A stretch of DNA of 28,416 bases, taken from positions 1-28,416 of the forward strand of contig JBNGIS010028358.1 of the NCBI GenBank assembly GCA_049999725.1, given 5' to 3'. This document shows positions 9,991-21,125 of this stretch, one piece after another (the stretch's first letter is position 1; the number at the start of each line of letters is the position of its first letter). The notes under the pieces are model-generated. The model was not told where the DNA came from, ran no database searches, and was given only the letters and a program-made list of their open reading frames with translations. The stretch is from Haplomitrium mnioides. Taxonomy: Eukaryota; Marchantiophyta; Haplomitriopsida; Calobryales. Made by a program: the position numbers and the translations under genes.

Positions 9991-10139
9991 AATTTCGACA
10001 AGAATTCAAGGTATCTTTTTCCATCTTGATGGTATGATTGAAGAGCACTATTGTAGAATGTTAAAAGATAGCAGGAGTTCTGAAAGTTTTATGTCACTAC
10101 ATTTGCTAAGATAATCAAAGCCAAATTTAGACCTATTAA

Positions 10140-10330
10140 TTAGAGTGTTGTGACTAAGGCTGATGGCCAAAAGCATGATATGTTTTGCTCTCAAAAGCCA
10201 TTCTTTCTAAGGATTGAAAAAGAGTATGTTATTGTACTTGTTATTGTACAAGTACAACATGACATCATTTTAGGGTTGCATTGGTTTGAAGATTGATCTA
10301 CTCAATTTGATTAGGAAAATGACAAACTCA
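10140..10330 (+). pseudogene. gypsy protease C-terminal remnant
   Basis: HDIILGLHWFED and the following NDKLKL match the tail of gypsy aspartic proteases (ILG.xWL..). The catalytic DSG/DTG part is not convincingly seen upstream. It sits directly before the reverse transcriptase region, as expected in a gypsy pol. Confidence 0.45.
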
Positions 10331-10499
10331 AGTTACCTTACAAGGTAAGAAATTTCTTTTAAGGTGTTCAATACCGTTGGTGAAAAAGCCTAAATCAATT
10401 CAGCATGTTGATTCAATAGAGTAAGAGTTGCATGTCTTTGTTTTTTAGATCAAGCTTATCACAAACTTGAATAAGGAGGAAGGAAAAAGTGGGCTTACC

Positions 10500-11375
10500 T
10501 CAATGATAGATGATATTTTGAAAGAGTTTTTGAATGTGTTTTTGGAGGATTTGCTAGAGAGGTTACCAGATGATTGAGAAATGCATTTTCCAATTGATTT
10601 GATACTTGAAAGTACTTCTTATAATCAACCTATATATGAGTTATCACCACAAGAACTAAAAGAGCTTCAAAAAACCTTGACAGATTTTCTTGAGAAGGAT
10701 TTCATTCAACATAGTACTTTGTCTTGGGAAGCTCCGTTATTCTTTATACCAAAGAAAGATGGTGGATTTTATCTTTATACATATTATTGAGGTTTGAACA
10801 ATCAAATAGTGAAGAATGCCTATCCTCTACCTCATATTGATGATTTGTTGGATCAATTGAGTAAAGTGCAATTCTATTCTAAGTTGGATCTTTGAAGTGG
10901 CTATTGGAAAATTCCTATCAATCCAAGTGATATGCCAAAGACAACTTTTCGTACAAGGTATGGATATTTTGAGTAGAAGGTTCTTACATTTGGCCTTAAT
11001 AATGCTTTAACAATATTCATGGATCAAATGCATCGATTTTTTGATAGTTTATGGGATAAGTCAGTGTTGGTGTTTTTGGACGATGTCTTTATCTTTAATA
11101 AAAATGAAGTTGAGCATTGTGATCATCTCAAAGAAGTATTGGAAAGACTACACAATTGGAAATTTTATTCCAAGAAGTCTAAGTGTGAGTTTTGGAAGCA
11201 AGAAGTGACTTACCTAGGACATAAAATGTTTGCGGATGGCATCTCGATGGAGAAAGAGAAAATTAAAGTTATTATAGAGTGGCTAACTCAAATTGATTCA
11301 AAAGATGTTCGATGGATTGGCAAGTTTTTATCGAAGATTCATCCATTACTATGTTCATATTACTGCACTGACTAA
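10500..11375 (+). pseudogene. gypsy reverse transcriptase remnant
   Basis: One reading frame runs through the palm domain: FLEKDFIQHSTLSWEAPLFF, PKKDGG, GLNNQIVKNAYPLPHIDDLL, KLDL, YWKIPINPSDMPKTTF, LTFGL, then the catalytic box VFLDDVFIF (about 11071-11097) and LGHKMFADGI. The catalytic Asp-Asp pair is retained. No frameshift is needed; the frame is broken by TGA at 10788, TGA in KLDL*SGYW (about 10893) and TAG at about 10974. The first two replace the arginine expected in gypsy enzymes and the third a residue that is often Trp. These are single-base transitions in an otherwise readable gene. Confidence 0.85.
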
Positions 11376-11439
11376 GGATTTCCTAGACATGAAAGCAAAG
11401 TTTCAATAGAGGACTAAAGAGCAAGAGACATTTCAACGA

Positions 11440-11880
11440 CTCAAGAATGCGGTGCCTTCTCGTCAATTTTACAATTGTATGATCTCAAGACACATTGTGT
11501 AGTTGATTTTGATGCCTCTAATTTTGCTATTGGAGCAGTACTACAACAAGAGTTTGAGCATAGACTTCATCTGATTGCCTTTATGTCACGTCGACTTAAT
11601 GTAGCATAGAAAAATTATTCTACAAGGGATATAGAGCGATTGGGATTGGTTTATGCTACCAAGTTTAGAAGACACTATCTTTTAGGAAATCATATACTTA
11701 TGCGCATCTATCACAAGCCTCTAGTGCAATCAATTCACTTAGAAATTATGACAATTCATCATCATTGATGGGAAGATCAGCTATTTCTCACTCATATTAA
11801 GTTGGAGTACAAGCAAAGAAGGCTCCATACCATTCTTGATGCAATGTCACAAAGACCAGATCATCGAATAAATACATTAG
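11440..11880 (+). pseudogene. gypsy RNase H remnant
   Basis: VDFDASNFAIGAVLQQEFE is the first catalytic strand (D-A-S..G-AVL) of gypsy RNase H. It is followed by HLIAFMSRRLNVA, NYSTRDIERLGLVYATKFRR, LLGNHILMRIYHKPLVQSIH and the linker DAMSQRPDH toward integrase. Stops are present, and a shift separates this from the RT frame. It is closely related to the minus-strand copy at 17260-17700. Confidence 0.8.
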
Positions 11881-12084
11881 AGGTTGCAAATGTTAGTATA
11901 TTGCATCTTGATGAAGCAACTAGTGACAATTTTTGACAAAAGTTGCATGAAAATGCCTTCTTTAATCTTGTTAGGGTATGTTTGGCGGTCAAATATAGTG
12001 GGTATCGTGCCTTTTCTATTGGGGATAGTATTCACCATCAAAGCCAGCAAATATATGTTGCACATGAATGATGTGCTTGAATGA

Positions 12085-12800
12085 CCCGTTTACAAGAAGC
12101 ACATGACATTCCAATCTTAGGGCATCTTGGAGTAGACATGACTATGGAGTTGCTTCAATGCACTTGGTGGTGGCCAAACCTAGTTTGAGATGTTTGTGGC
12201 TTTATTCATTCTTGTGAAAGTTGTCAGCAAAACAAGGCTTCAAATAAAAAACTAGTTGGTCTTCTTCAATCACTATCGATTCCTATCGGTGAGAATATGT
12301 AAGTTTAGATCTTGTCACTTTTCTTCCAATCACGCTTTGTGGGTTTACTATCATTGTGATATTTGTGGATAAACTAAGCAAAAAAATTCATCTAGCATCG
12401 ATAGTGGATGCGATGGATGCTCCATAGTTAGCAAAGATTTACTTTGATACAGTCTTTCGATATCATGAAATGTTAAAGGTGTTAATATCTAATAGAGATT
12501 CACGATTCACTAGGAAGTTTTGGCGAGAGTTGTTCACACTTTTTGGTACCAAACTAACTATATCTGTGACTTATTATACTCAAAAAAATGGGCAAACTAA
12601 ATGTGCAAATTGCACTGTGGAGGATATGCTTTGCGCATTTATCAATGTTCATCACACGAATTGGGGTAGTTTCTTACTTTCTGTAGAGTTTGCATACAAT
12701 AACTCCAAAACAAGAAAGTACTAGATTTTCTCCTTTCATTCTTAATTCTAGTCAATATACTCTTGTTTTTAATGGTTTGCTTTCTCCTTTCTCTTCCAAC
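12085..12800 (+). pseudogene. gypsy integrase remnant
   Basis: The N-terminal zinc-binding part is visible as ILGHLGVDMT, then CTWWWPNL, then SCESCQQNKA (the CxxC of HHCC). The catalytic core follows as VLISNRDSRFTRKFWRELFT, then GTKLTISVTYYTQKNGQTKC and WGSFLLSVEFAYNNS. Near 12715 the frame shifts, then continues as RFSPFILNSSQYTLVFNGLL to about 12795, where similarity ends abruptly. The core Asp (NRDSRF) is kept. Stops and at least one frameshift make it dead. Confidence 0.8.
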
Positions 12801-14300
12801 AATCAACACATCTATAGTTGAAAACAGTGGTTTCTTGACCACTAACATGAGTATCTCTACAGCTAAAGATGCACTCCCCTCCACTTTGGCAGATCTCTCC
12901 ATTTCCTTGGAAGCTTGAGTCAGATGTACAGAAGCAGTCCTCACCAAATCTGTATACTCAAATGACTGTGGAAGCTTTACTTACCAATAAGAATCTCTTT
13001 TCTAAGGATCCAACTCCATCGCTACTCACCTATACTCAATAGCCTTACCTGCTGCTTTGGTCACCGCCGCAGACGCATCAATGTGAGTTGTCCCACACAT
13101 AAAACCCATACTAGCTAATCCTCTATCAACTCCATTTGAAGTGGAGTCTTCAGCTCTAGAGTAGGGTCTTGCTTGTGCTATAGTCATAGCAGCTAGTTGC
13201 TGCTTCAACTGTGCAATCCTAGTATCTGTAAGATCTACAATAACGGTTGGAGTACCTACCTTAGCTCTCCCAATTGGTGATGCTCCACAATCATGACCAC
13301 CTCGCTTGCCTCTGCCTTGCTCACATATGTAAGCTCCTCCTTGTCGCAGCTCCAAGTGAAGCAAAAAACATCTCTTCCTAGTGTAACCCATGACTCCACA
13401 ATAGTCATATTGTTGTTGACCAATTGCACTTGCATCTCCAAAACGGCATGTTTATGGCTTCTTCACCTCTAAACATAGCTTCTGCAAATAATCTCCACCA
13501 CATATTCAGCAACCTAACTACTGACATCTATAAGATGGCAAAACTGATTATCCTTGAGCTTTATAGTCGTTCTGTGACACAGATTGTGATGTAGATGTGG
13601 CTGGAGATGCGGATTTTAGCACTTCCCTCAAAAAACTAGTAGTGATTACTCTGTCATTTACCAAGTTGAACTCAATACGCTCTGACAATATAAAAAAAAT
13701 GGCTAGAGTGGGATCAAAATCCTTGAAAATGGTGGCATCTCTCACTCTCCTCCTCAAATCCCTATCAAAGATGAAATACCAAAATTGAACAGCTTGAGCC
13801 TCTATCACCTACTTCGTGATATTGATTAGCCTTCTCATCCTTTTGTAGGCTTTCTTCAAGCTCTCTCCAATCTTGCGTTGGAAGTCTTGAAGACTCTTTA
13901 GCTTATCTATCCTCAGGTCTTGGTAATTCTGCCTCAGAAGCTTAAAAAACTCAACCATAAGGTTAAACAATAGAATCCCTCCACTCTTTGTTGCAGTGAT
14001 TGGAACAAGATGAAGCACCAATGTTGTGGATAGTGCCACTAAAGGATGCTGAATGGGCCGCACGATAATGGGCTTTGACCCTTCCACTATATGTGATGGA
14101 GACATAATTAGGCAACCAATACTGTCTCCACTCCTCAATCTCAATCAAATGAGCTTGCCAAAATTCATGGTAATCATCTATGGACAACTCTTTCAAGTGT
14201 TGAAACAAGCCTTTCAATGTCATGAAACGAGAGCAAAGTTCCACAATGTTTGCAAATCTCATCAAGTATCAAACTCTAATATGAAATCATCCAGATCAAT
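12800..14300 (-). pseudogene. gag of a second gypsy-type element, minus strand
   Basis: Read from 14300 downward: a gag core with LLRQNYQDLRIDKLKSLQDF, GESLKKAYKRMRRLINITK, a TAG stop (about 13809), then EAQAVQFWYFIFDRDLRRRV, DFDPTLAIFF and SERIEFNLVNDRVITT. A degenerate zinc knuckle, YDYCGVMGYTRKRC (about 13410-13369), has Tyr in place of the first Cys and of the His of CX2CX4HX4C. A long charged tail with QLKQQLAAMT follows. No pol is attached: the gag ends against the plus-strand gypsy integrase at about 12800. It may be a gag-only non-autonomous element or a truncated one. It is not the same family as the plus-strand gag at 9440. Confidence 0.6.
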
Positions 14301-14805
14301 GGTGCCTACTGCACCAGAGAATCTCCTCGGCCCTTTTTATGGCCCCATACATCTCATCCATATCTCAAGACAATGAGGAATGTACTTGAGTGCTAAAACA
14401 AGTTTCCTCCTCTTTGTCCAATGTATGGTCAATTACCAATTATTGAGTCGTTCTTACGACAGGTTGAAATTGGATGCCACTGTGAGTGACATTGTATTGC
14501 AACCTTCCACTCCTTGGCTCTATGTTGACTTTTGCTCAGCTAAACTCACTTAGAGCTCATATGTTGTGCTATTTCCACTCAACTACTAACCCACAAGTCG
14601 GTTGAAATGCGAAAATCAGCACAAGTGACCCTTCCTTCTCCTCTAGACAGGGTACACTTTTCTTGCTAATCTTAGTTGATTTGTCTTCTTCTCAACCTAG
14701 AAATAAAATTGACAACAAATCAAAACAAAATTTTGTCGCTCTTCATCTGAGCACCATAGACCGGTCTTTGACTTTCTGCAAACAAGTTTTTAGATTTTCT
14801 TGCTT
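14301..14805. other. No supported feature
   Basis: Continues the minus-strand gag flank without recognisable protein; no LTR or polypurine tract could be identified. Confidence 0.35.
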
Positions 14806-15110
14806 CACTACAACAAAAATATAGACTTCCAGATAGCCTACATATTAGAAGCATGTTGGTAGACTCCTACTACCTTGCACTGCTCAGCGGAGGGTCTACA
14901 CAGAGCTCTACATTGAGAAATCTACCAAATCTGTTGCAACATAGAGCAAGGATAATTGAACACTAATCAAAATTAAAAACAGAATTTTTGGTGAAATAAT
15001 TTTTAAAATTTTTTTTTAAAAAAAATTGAATTCAAAGAGAGGCTCCGTGTAGGATCTCCACCAAAGCTCTACACCTAGAGAACACTTGCTTTCTCTCTTT
15101 GATCAATGTT
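14806..15110 (+). mobile_element. CACTA-like (En/Spm) transposon terminus
   Basis: CACTACAACAAAAATATAG at 14806 has the form of a plant CACTA terminal inverted repeat (CACTACAAnAAAA). It is followed by short subterminal direct and inverted copies of GTAGA/TCTAC: GGTAGACTCCTACTACC (about 14860), GGGTCTACACAGAGCTCTAC (about 14893) and GTGTAGGATCTCC (about 15047). Subterminal repeats of this kind are typical. The opposite end and a transposase were not found in the window, so the element is either truncated or the match is fortuitous. Confidence 0.45.
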
Positions 15111-15606
15111 ATTTAAGAGAAATTCCCAATCTCCTCTGCAGTTATGCAACCCACAACTCTGAAGTGGATCAGAGTGTTTTCTTTCAATCAAAGATCTTCC
15201 CTTGCTGCCTAAAATAATGTGATAGTGCTCATCAAGAGACTGCTCTTACCATGCTCTTTGGCTGAAAATCACTTGGTTTGTCTAATCCACTTGCTAGTGT
15301 GCATTCTCCAAACTCTTCAAGTATCTTGACCAACCAGCCGTGCACAAGGACTACATTGCTCTTCTATCATATTCTCAATCCTCCACTCTACTATAAAGAG
15401 CAATTGAGATCAACTAAATCTGAGTTTCACACCATACGCTCAAAATCAATAGAACTTACATTCCTAATGGGTGGGATAACATATATAATGAATACCAATG
15501 TTGAAGTCATAGTAGCTCCATGCAAACCACCAAAATTTCCACAACTTTAAAGGTCAAAATAATGATGTTGCCTAAATAAATCACACCATAGCCATAAAGG
15601 AAAATG

Positions 15607-15855
15607 TCATAAACACATGATGTCCACAACATTATACCACATTGGATTGTTGTCATACTCAAATAACATGTCCACTATGTCCTCTCCAAGGAGATCAAAG
15701 CTTGTCAAATCAAACATAAATTCTTGAGGATCAATATCACATCCAAGGAGATCGAAGACTAACTCATCGCCAGCCTCATCAAATAAATACAATTTGACAA
15801 AATTTGTGGCTCCCTCTTCAATCCCTAGTAAATCAAGGTCATCTACTTCTTGATG
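15607..15855 (-). CDS. Small acidic ORF with three DLLG repeats, unrecognised
   Basis: An open minus-strand frame of about 80 residues reads QEVDDLDLLGIEEGATNF, VKLYLFDEAGDELVFDLLG, CDIDPQEFMFDLTSFDLLG, EDIVDMLFEYDNNPMWYNVV. It is strongly acidic with three spaced D-L-L-G units. There is no known family, no intron signals I can trust, and no second copy. It lies downstream of the CACTA-like end and could be a fragment of an element protein. The unbroken frame and biased composition are the only support. Confidence 0.25.
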   Translation of the reverse strand, partial: HQEVDDLDLLGIEEGATNFVKLYLFDEAGDELVFDLLGCDIDPQEFMFDLTSFDLLGEDIVDMLFEYDNNPMWYNVVDIMCL

Positions 15856-17129
15856 TGACTTGATGGACTAGAGAAATCTTGATGAAGAAATCAGAGGGAG
15901 AAATCTAAACGTTAGCCCCTTAATTAAACTTTAATCGACAAAATCCCTGCTTGAACCTCTTCTTGTAGATGCCTAGGACAAAACTTAAGTAGCAAGGAGA
16001 TTTTGCAGCTCAATTTTTGCATCCTTTTGACTACAGATCTACACAAATTGAATCCCTAAAATCACTTATGAATCAACAATTTTCTGCTCTTCTAGCCCAA
16101 AATAGAGCTAATTTTTTTAGTAGGAATTCCTAAACATATTCTGCGATTTCACCCCTCAATTGCTGCTCAATGAAGAACCAGTTCGACAAAGAATGCCTCG
16201 CAATTTGGTTGTGTGATGAAGTTCAAGAAATCATAGATTTGCAAGGGCCCTAATCAACAAAGAAACCTGAGTAGCTCGACAAAACCTTACTGCACATAAG
16301 AACTGCATAACTGCAATTCGAAGAGAATAGCTCAATGATTTTCTTGATTACTCATTTTTGAGAAAAATACCTTGGAAATCAATCCCTAAAATGAAAGCAC
16401 ATTGATCGAGACTTCTTTTGATTAATGTTATTAACCACTGCTATTCTATGAAGAATTTCGAGCAACCAGCAAGAGAACTCACAATTTCTTCCTTCTCTCG
16501 ATGAAGAAATACAAGTAAAAAAACCTTCTTGAAAGGGCTGCTCAAAGAAATCTTGATTTTGAAATTCCTAGCTCTTGATTATTGCAGTTTTTGATTTGCA
16601 TTGCTTCAAATCTCTTTGATGAATCTCAGAACTAGATTTGAGCTTTCTCCACATCAAACGCAACAACCAAAAACCAACTAGAAACATTGTTGCAAATTTT
16701 TCTTCACATATCAAGAATTTGCATGACCTCTTCTCAAATCAACATTACAGATCAGATCTAAGAAGAACTTTGCAATCTCTAGAGGTCCGAGATACCACAA
16801 ACGCCCTCAAATCTTCTGATCAACTTTCTCACTCGCAATTCAAGACCCCATGGATGCTCCATAGAGAAATCTAAAATCTTAAGTTGTACTTTTCTCGAGT
16901 GATACCTTCTCAAGAAATTCCATATGTTGATCTTTTGATATCAAAACCACCACACCTTTGCTTATAAGGAATCCACGCTTCTCCAAGAACTGCAATACCT
17001 CAGCTCTACTCTTGGTTCATGCCAAATGATGTGACATTAAAAGATAACCTTTCGATAAGAGTACAAAACCTTATATACTAAAGCACAAAAAGACAAAATA
17101 TCTAAAAATAGAAATCTACATAGAATGGT
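15856..17129. other. Long stretch without recognised genes
   Basis: AT-rich with many short open frames on both strands; none shows family motifs or repeat structure. It could be the interior of the CACTA-like element or of a non-autonomous LTR element. Confidence 0.35.
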
Positions 17130-17930
17130 GTGAGAGGTCATTCAAAGCACATCATCTTGTGGAACATATGTTTGATGATCCTGATAGAGAATACCATCTC
17201 AAAAGGAAAAGGCATGAAACTCACTATCTTTGACCGCCTAAACAAGATTAAAGAAGATGTCTTCATGTAACTTTTGTCAATACACTTGCATTTGCAACCT
17301 CCAGTGTATTTAGTTGATGATCTAGTCTTTGTGACAATGCATCAAAAATGGTATAGAACCTTCTTGGCTTGTATTCCAACTTGATATCAAAGAGTTGTAG
17401 TTGATCTTCCCATCAATCATGACAACTTGTCATATTTTCTAAGTGAATTGATTGTAGCATAGGCTTGTGATTGGTGCACATAAGTATATGCTTTCCTAAA
17501 AGATAGTTTTGTCTCCAAACATTGGTCGCATAAGCTATTGCCAATCGCTCTCTATCCATTGTAGAATAATTTCTCTCTATCGCATTTAGTCGGCATGACA
17601 CAAAGGTAATCGGATGAAGTCCATCCTCAAACTCTTGTTATAACACGACTCTAGTAGAAAAATTAGAGGAATCAAAATCAACTATACAATGTGCATTTGG
17701 ATCATACAATTGTAGAATTAGACAAAGAGACACCACATCCTTGAGTTTTTGAAATGCCTCTTACTCTTAGGTCATCCATTGAAACTTTTCCTCCTTTCCT
17801 AGTAGATTTATAAGCGGTGAAACAATGTGAGTATAGTACTAAATGAATATTTGATAAAAACTTGTCAATCTATTGAAAGCTCGAATATCTTTTAAAAACT
17901 GCTACTTTGAACCAAGAATCACTATAGGGT
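17130..17930 (-). mobile_element. Fragment of a gypsy retrotransposon (RNase H to pre-integrase), same family as 9290-12800
   Basis: Minus-strand frames read VDFDSSNFSTRVVL, QEFEDGLHPITFVSCRLNAI, ERNYSTMDRERLAIAYATNV, LLGKHILMCTNHKPMLQSIH and RLDHQLNTLEVANA. These parallel the plus-strand RNase H segment 11440-11900 residue by residue, and the non-coding-like linker to about 12085 also aligns, with a deletion of roughly 30 nt. It is inverted relative to the first copy. It begins exactly where the right gene module's 3' flank ends (17930) and is cut near 17130. The fragment has several stops. Confidence 0.75.
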
Positions 17931-18682
17931 TTTTGTTTCATTTTTCGCTCTTAGAAAACAAAATTTGAAACTTTAGCATCCAAAATCATGATTTTGACAC
18001 TAATAATCCTCATTTGCAAAAAAAATATCTAATTTAAAATATCAAAATTGCCTGATTCAAGTTCACAATGTATTCAAAACAAATCTTCTTGTGAGAATAT
18101 TATCAAATTTTCTTTCATAATTTCTGCCTTAAAAAATACAAGCATCACTGAACAAAAAATATAAAAATGTAAACCACATTTTCAGAAACAAATTAAATCA
18201 AAAAAATGCTTAAGCGTGAAAGAACTTTGAGCCGTAGTCTTAAAGCTTATGCATGTAGAGATTATTCAAGCAACTTTGCACTTGGAATGCTACATCCCAT
18301 ACAATGGTGGAATGTTGAGGCTGTCATATGCGGCAACTTGTAACTAGATCTCAAAAGTTTAGCAGAAGAAGATTGTCGAAGCAAATTGTGAAAAGAGTGA
18401 TAAAGCCAAGGCGCGCTTGGAAAACTAAAGTTGATATGAGCTTGAACAACTAAAGTTCATGCTCCCATGGACGACTTGAAGCCCACACGAGCTTGAACAA
18501 CTAAAGCCAATGCGTGCATTGACAACTAAAGCCCAAGAAAACACGGACTGTTGAAGAATTGGACGCATAGACCTTCTATGCAAGCATATATCTTGTTGCT
18601 AATTTGAATAAAAACAAGTTAGACAAAACAAATTATATTTTGTGAGAAAAATACCTTATTATGTAACAAAATAACATCAGTT
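17931..18682 (-). other. 3' flank of gene A, right copy
   Basis: Homologous to 5779-6421 of the left module in reverse orientation; CAAAATCATGATTTTG at about 17983 is a shared landmark. A possible 3'-UTR intron donor (AATAAG/GTATTT on the minus strand, about 18655) is visible but unsupported by the other copy. It contains the 25-bp array at 18400-18560. Confidence 0.55.
18400..18560. repeat. 25-bp palindromic tandem array in the 3' flank of gene A (right copy)
   Basis: About five to six units of 25 bp (one 26). On the minus strand each starts TTTAGTTGT and carries a core such as CAATGCACGCATTGG or CCAAGCGCGCCTTGG. The arm differs from those of the intronic arrays, but the central GCGC palindrome is the same theme. 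The left module shows only eroded traces at 5945-6120. Confidence 0.8.
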
Positions 18683-19316
18683 TCAAGTTGCAGCCCTATC
18701 CTCTTTAGGAGAAACAATGTCATCTAAATCTAATGCATGAGAATGTTTAGCATCTACAACTACAAAAAAGTCTTGTCAAGACTTTCCAGTTCCAAAAATT
18801 GCAACAGAATCACCAAAAGCACATGTAATACCTAGAGGAACAAGCTCCTTGTGGTAGGCATATATTATTTGAGACTTGGTCACATCAAACGGCAAAGAAG
18901 CCATTGTCAAAACTCTCTGAGGAATATAGATAGATTGACATCTATCATATTCCACTACGATGCAATTTTGCATCAGCTTTAAAGCACAAACAAGGCTTGT
19001 ACCAAACTTATAGAAAAGATCTAAAATCCAATCTTGCTCTATTGTTAAACAATCAATTAAAAAATTGTATAAAGCTTGAGGCTTTTTGTAAACATTCATA
19101 GGAGCATCATCTTCTAGATGCTTAAATTTTGCCAACACAATCGATCAGCTGAAAACACTTCACATGATTTCCCAAGGTCACTCGCTTCCATCATCTAAGT
19201 GCAAGTTGAAGAGCTTCATGTTCCACTTACCCTCCTTTGTCTAGTAGCCCACAGTCCAATACTCATGGGTGTGAGCAATTCTGGGACCACCCGAATGATG
19301 AATATTACTTTTGTCC

Positions 19317-19413
19317 CTATAATAACAAAAACAAACATGTAAAAAAATAGAGAAAAGGAAAGGAAAAATAAAACTCATAAACTATCAAATGAAAAAAAAA
19401 AATGACAACTTAC
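19317..19413 (-). other. Intron 3 of gene A (right copy)
   Basis: 97 bp on the minus strand with donor GTCTG/GTAAGT and acceptor TTGTTATTATAG. Both splice sites are intact and the reading frame is restored across it (RDVWDKSNIHHSGG). Confidence 0.75.
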
Positions 19414-19968
19414 CAGACGTCGCGGTTGATTGCACAACAAACCACTAGTAAAGCATCCTTGACAATGTCAAATTGTTGAGAAGAGTGGATAATGACAAAA
19501 GACCAAAACTTGGAAGTAGTAACTGCCGCAAAAGAAGAAACCATCTCAAAAATATCATCCTTCAAAAAGGGTTTCGAATCATCATGCTTGCATTTCTGAA
19601 GGTTATAACCGTAAGGAATACCACCAATAGCTAAAGTGAAACATCTTAGTTTCACAAAACTCTTCAACTGTCGTGTATTAGACTCCCCATGGACTTGATA
19701 ATATGTCGCGTTGAGTCCATCAACATAGGACATTAAGTCCTCATCTTGCTCAGTAGACCCTCCTTCGGTTGGGAGGGCAGCAACCTCATTTAACTGTCTT
19801 GCCTTCCACTCTCTTGCTTTCTAGCAGTGAAGCAGAAAAGCAAGAGGTAGGAGACAAGCGTCGGGGCTTGATCTTCATCGGTAGAGGCATCTTCAACCCC
19901 CATTTTCTTTCAACCTTTGGCAGCAACCGTTAATTTCTTGGCAAGCTACCGTTTGAAAGTTTTGTCAC

Positions 19969-20252
19969 CATACAAAAAAAGTAGAGAATCAAGTTAGACC
20001 AAACCATTAAACAAAAACTTTGAATAATTGACAAAGGAAGATTAAGTTGCCATGCGCGCATGGACTCGAAAGTCCATTCGAGCATGAACTCTTGAGTCCT
20101 TATGCACAAGGACTCAAGAGACTTTGATCGCGTAACTCGATAGTTCATGCGCGCATGGACTCAAGAGACTTTGTGCGTATGGACTCTTGAACCTTCTAAA
20201 GCAAACTCAAAACAAATGAAAGATCATAATTGAAAAAAGAAAAAACACTTAC
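19969..20252 (-). other. Intron 2 of gene A (right copy), acceptor lost
   Basis: Donor AATTGTTG/GTAAGT on the minus strand is intact. At the position of the left copy's GTGTGTAG acceptor this copy reads TTTGTATGG, without AG. It is shorter than in the left copy because its palindrome array has about six units rather than about 22. Confidence 0.6.
20040..20190. repeat. 24-bp palindromic tandem array in intron 2 (right copy)
   Basis: About six 24-bp units. Intact examples are CCATGCGCGCATGGACTC at about 20050 and TTCATGCGCGCATGGACTC at about 20143. It has the same position within gene A as the large left array at 3867-4400. Confidence 0.9.
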
Positions 20253-20796
20253 CAACAATTTCTCAAAACTAGAATAAAACATTGACATCTGGACTCTCGA
20301 TGTGGATAGGATACTCCATCCTTGCTTCCTCCCAAGATTTGCAATAACCCTCCAAACAAAAAGACTTTACCATCACCGCCAAAACCTTTTGTCTCTCTGA
20401 TTCGCGAGACATCACCTCGATCGAAAGCTCTCCAACTTCAACACATTTCAAAACAGAGATTTTGATTTCATCGGGAAGATCTTGAAAGGACCTCCAAGGT
20501 GTTCATTTCATGTCCTCCATTCTTAAGGAACCTTTAGCCTTCAGCTTTTGGCCCTTGTCAGTGCTCTTCTCCCACATCATGAAAATGCTCTATTGTAAAT
20601 CCCAAAGCTCACTACGTCAAAATGCAAGGTGGAACCAATTGTCTTGAGAAGTGATTGTCTTCTCAAGAGTTGACTTTGGCTATATCTCTAGGGTCTCTAG
20701 CACCAACTCTCTTTTTAATTTCTAGGATGACACCATCCCACTCTCCACGAACCTTTGATGCCAATATTTGACCTTTTGAATTGAGGTCATTTCTAA

Positions 20797-21125
20797 CCTT
20801 TATCTTTGGTCGCAATTGTCATCCATTATGAAAATATAGGCCTTTGTTGGAGTCATGCCCATGTATACATAACAATTGTAGAGCGTTAACGTTGGATTCT
20901 TTGTTTTGTATTTGGTGATCAAAAGTTTCCTTGTGGCAGCAATGTGATTGCCTCCAGCAATCTCGTACCAATACTTGTCAAGGTTCCTCAGATCGAACTC
21001 TGACTTATCCTTTAACCTGCACTTCGAGTCCACAACAAGAATGAAAAAACTATGAAAATATTTATTTGTAAGCATTCTTTGTGCAAGAAGCTCAATAAAT
21101 TCCTCATTCAACCTCCTAATCTGAA
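20797..21125 (-). other. ParB/Srx-like domain of gene A (right copy)
   Basis: An open frame of over 100 codons reads IRRLNEEFIELLAQRMLTNK, SFFILVVDSKCRLKDKSEFD, RNLDKYWYEIAGGNHIAATR and LYNCYVYMGMTPTKAYIF. It is longer and cleaner than in the left copy and supports the same ParB-like reading. A TAA near 20800 replaces a Tyr codon (TAT) of the left copy. Confidence 0.55.

Larger units (their letters stand above)
9290..12800 (+). mobile_element. Decayed Ty3/gypsy LTR retrotransposon (gag-PR-RT-RNaseH-INT order)
   Basis: Protein fragments on the plus strand follow the Ty3/gypsy order: gag (about 9440-9800), protease end (about 10140-10330), reverse transcriptase (about 10500-11375), RNase H (about 11440-11880) and integrase (about 12085-12800). 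Integrase after RNase H separates gypsy from copia. I could not find LTRs or a primer binding site, so both borders are approximate. The 3' end is cut near 12800, where minus-strand gag sequence begins. A second fragment of the same family lies inverted at 17130-17930. Confidence 0.8.
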
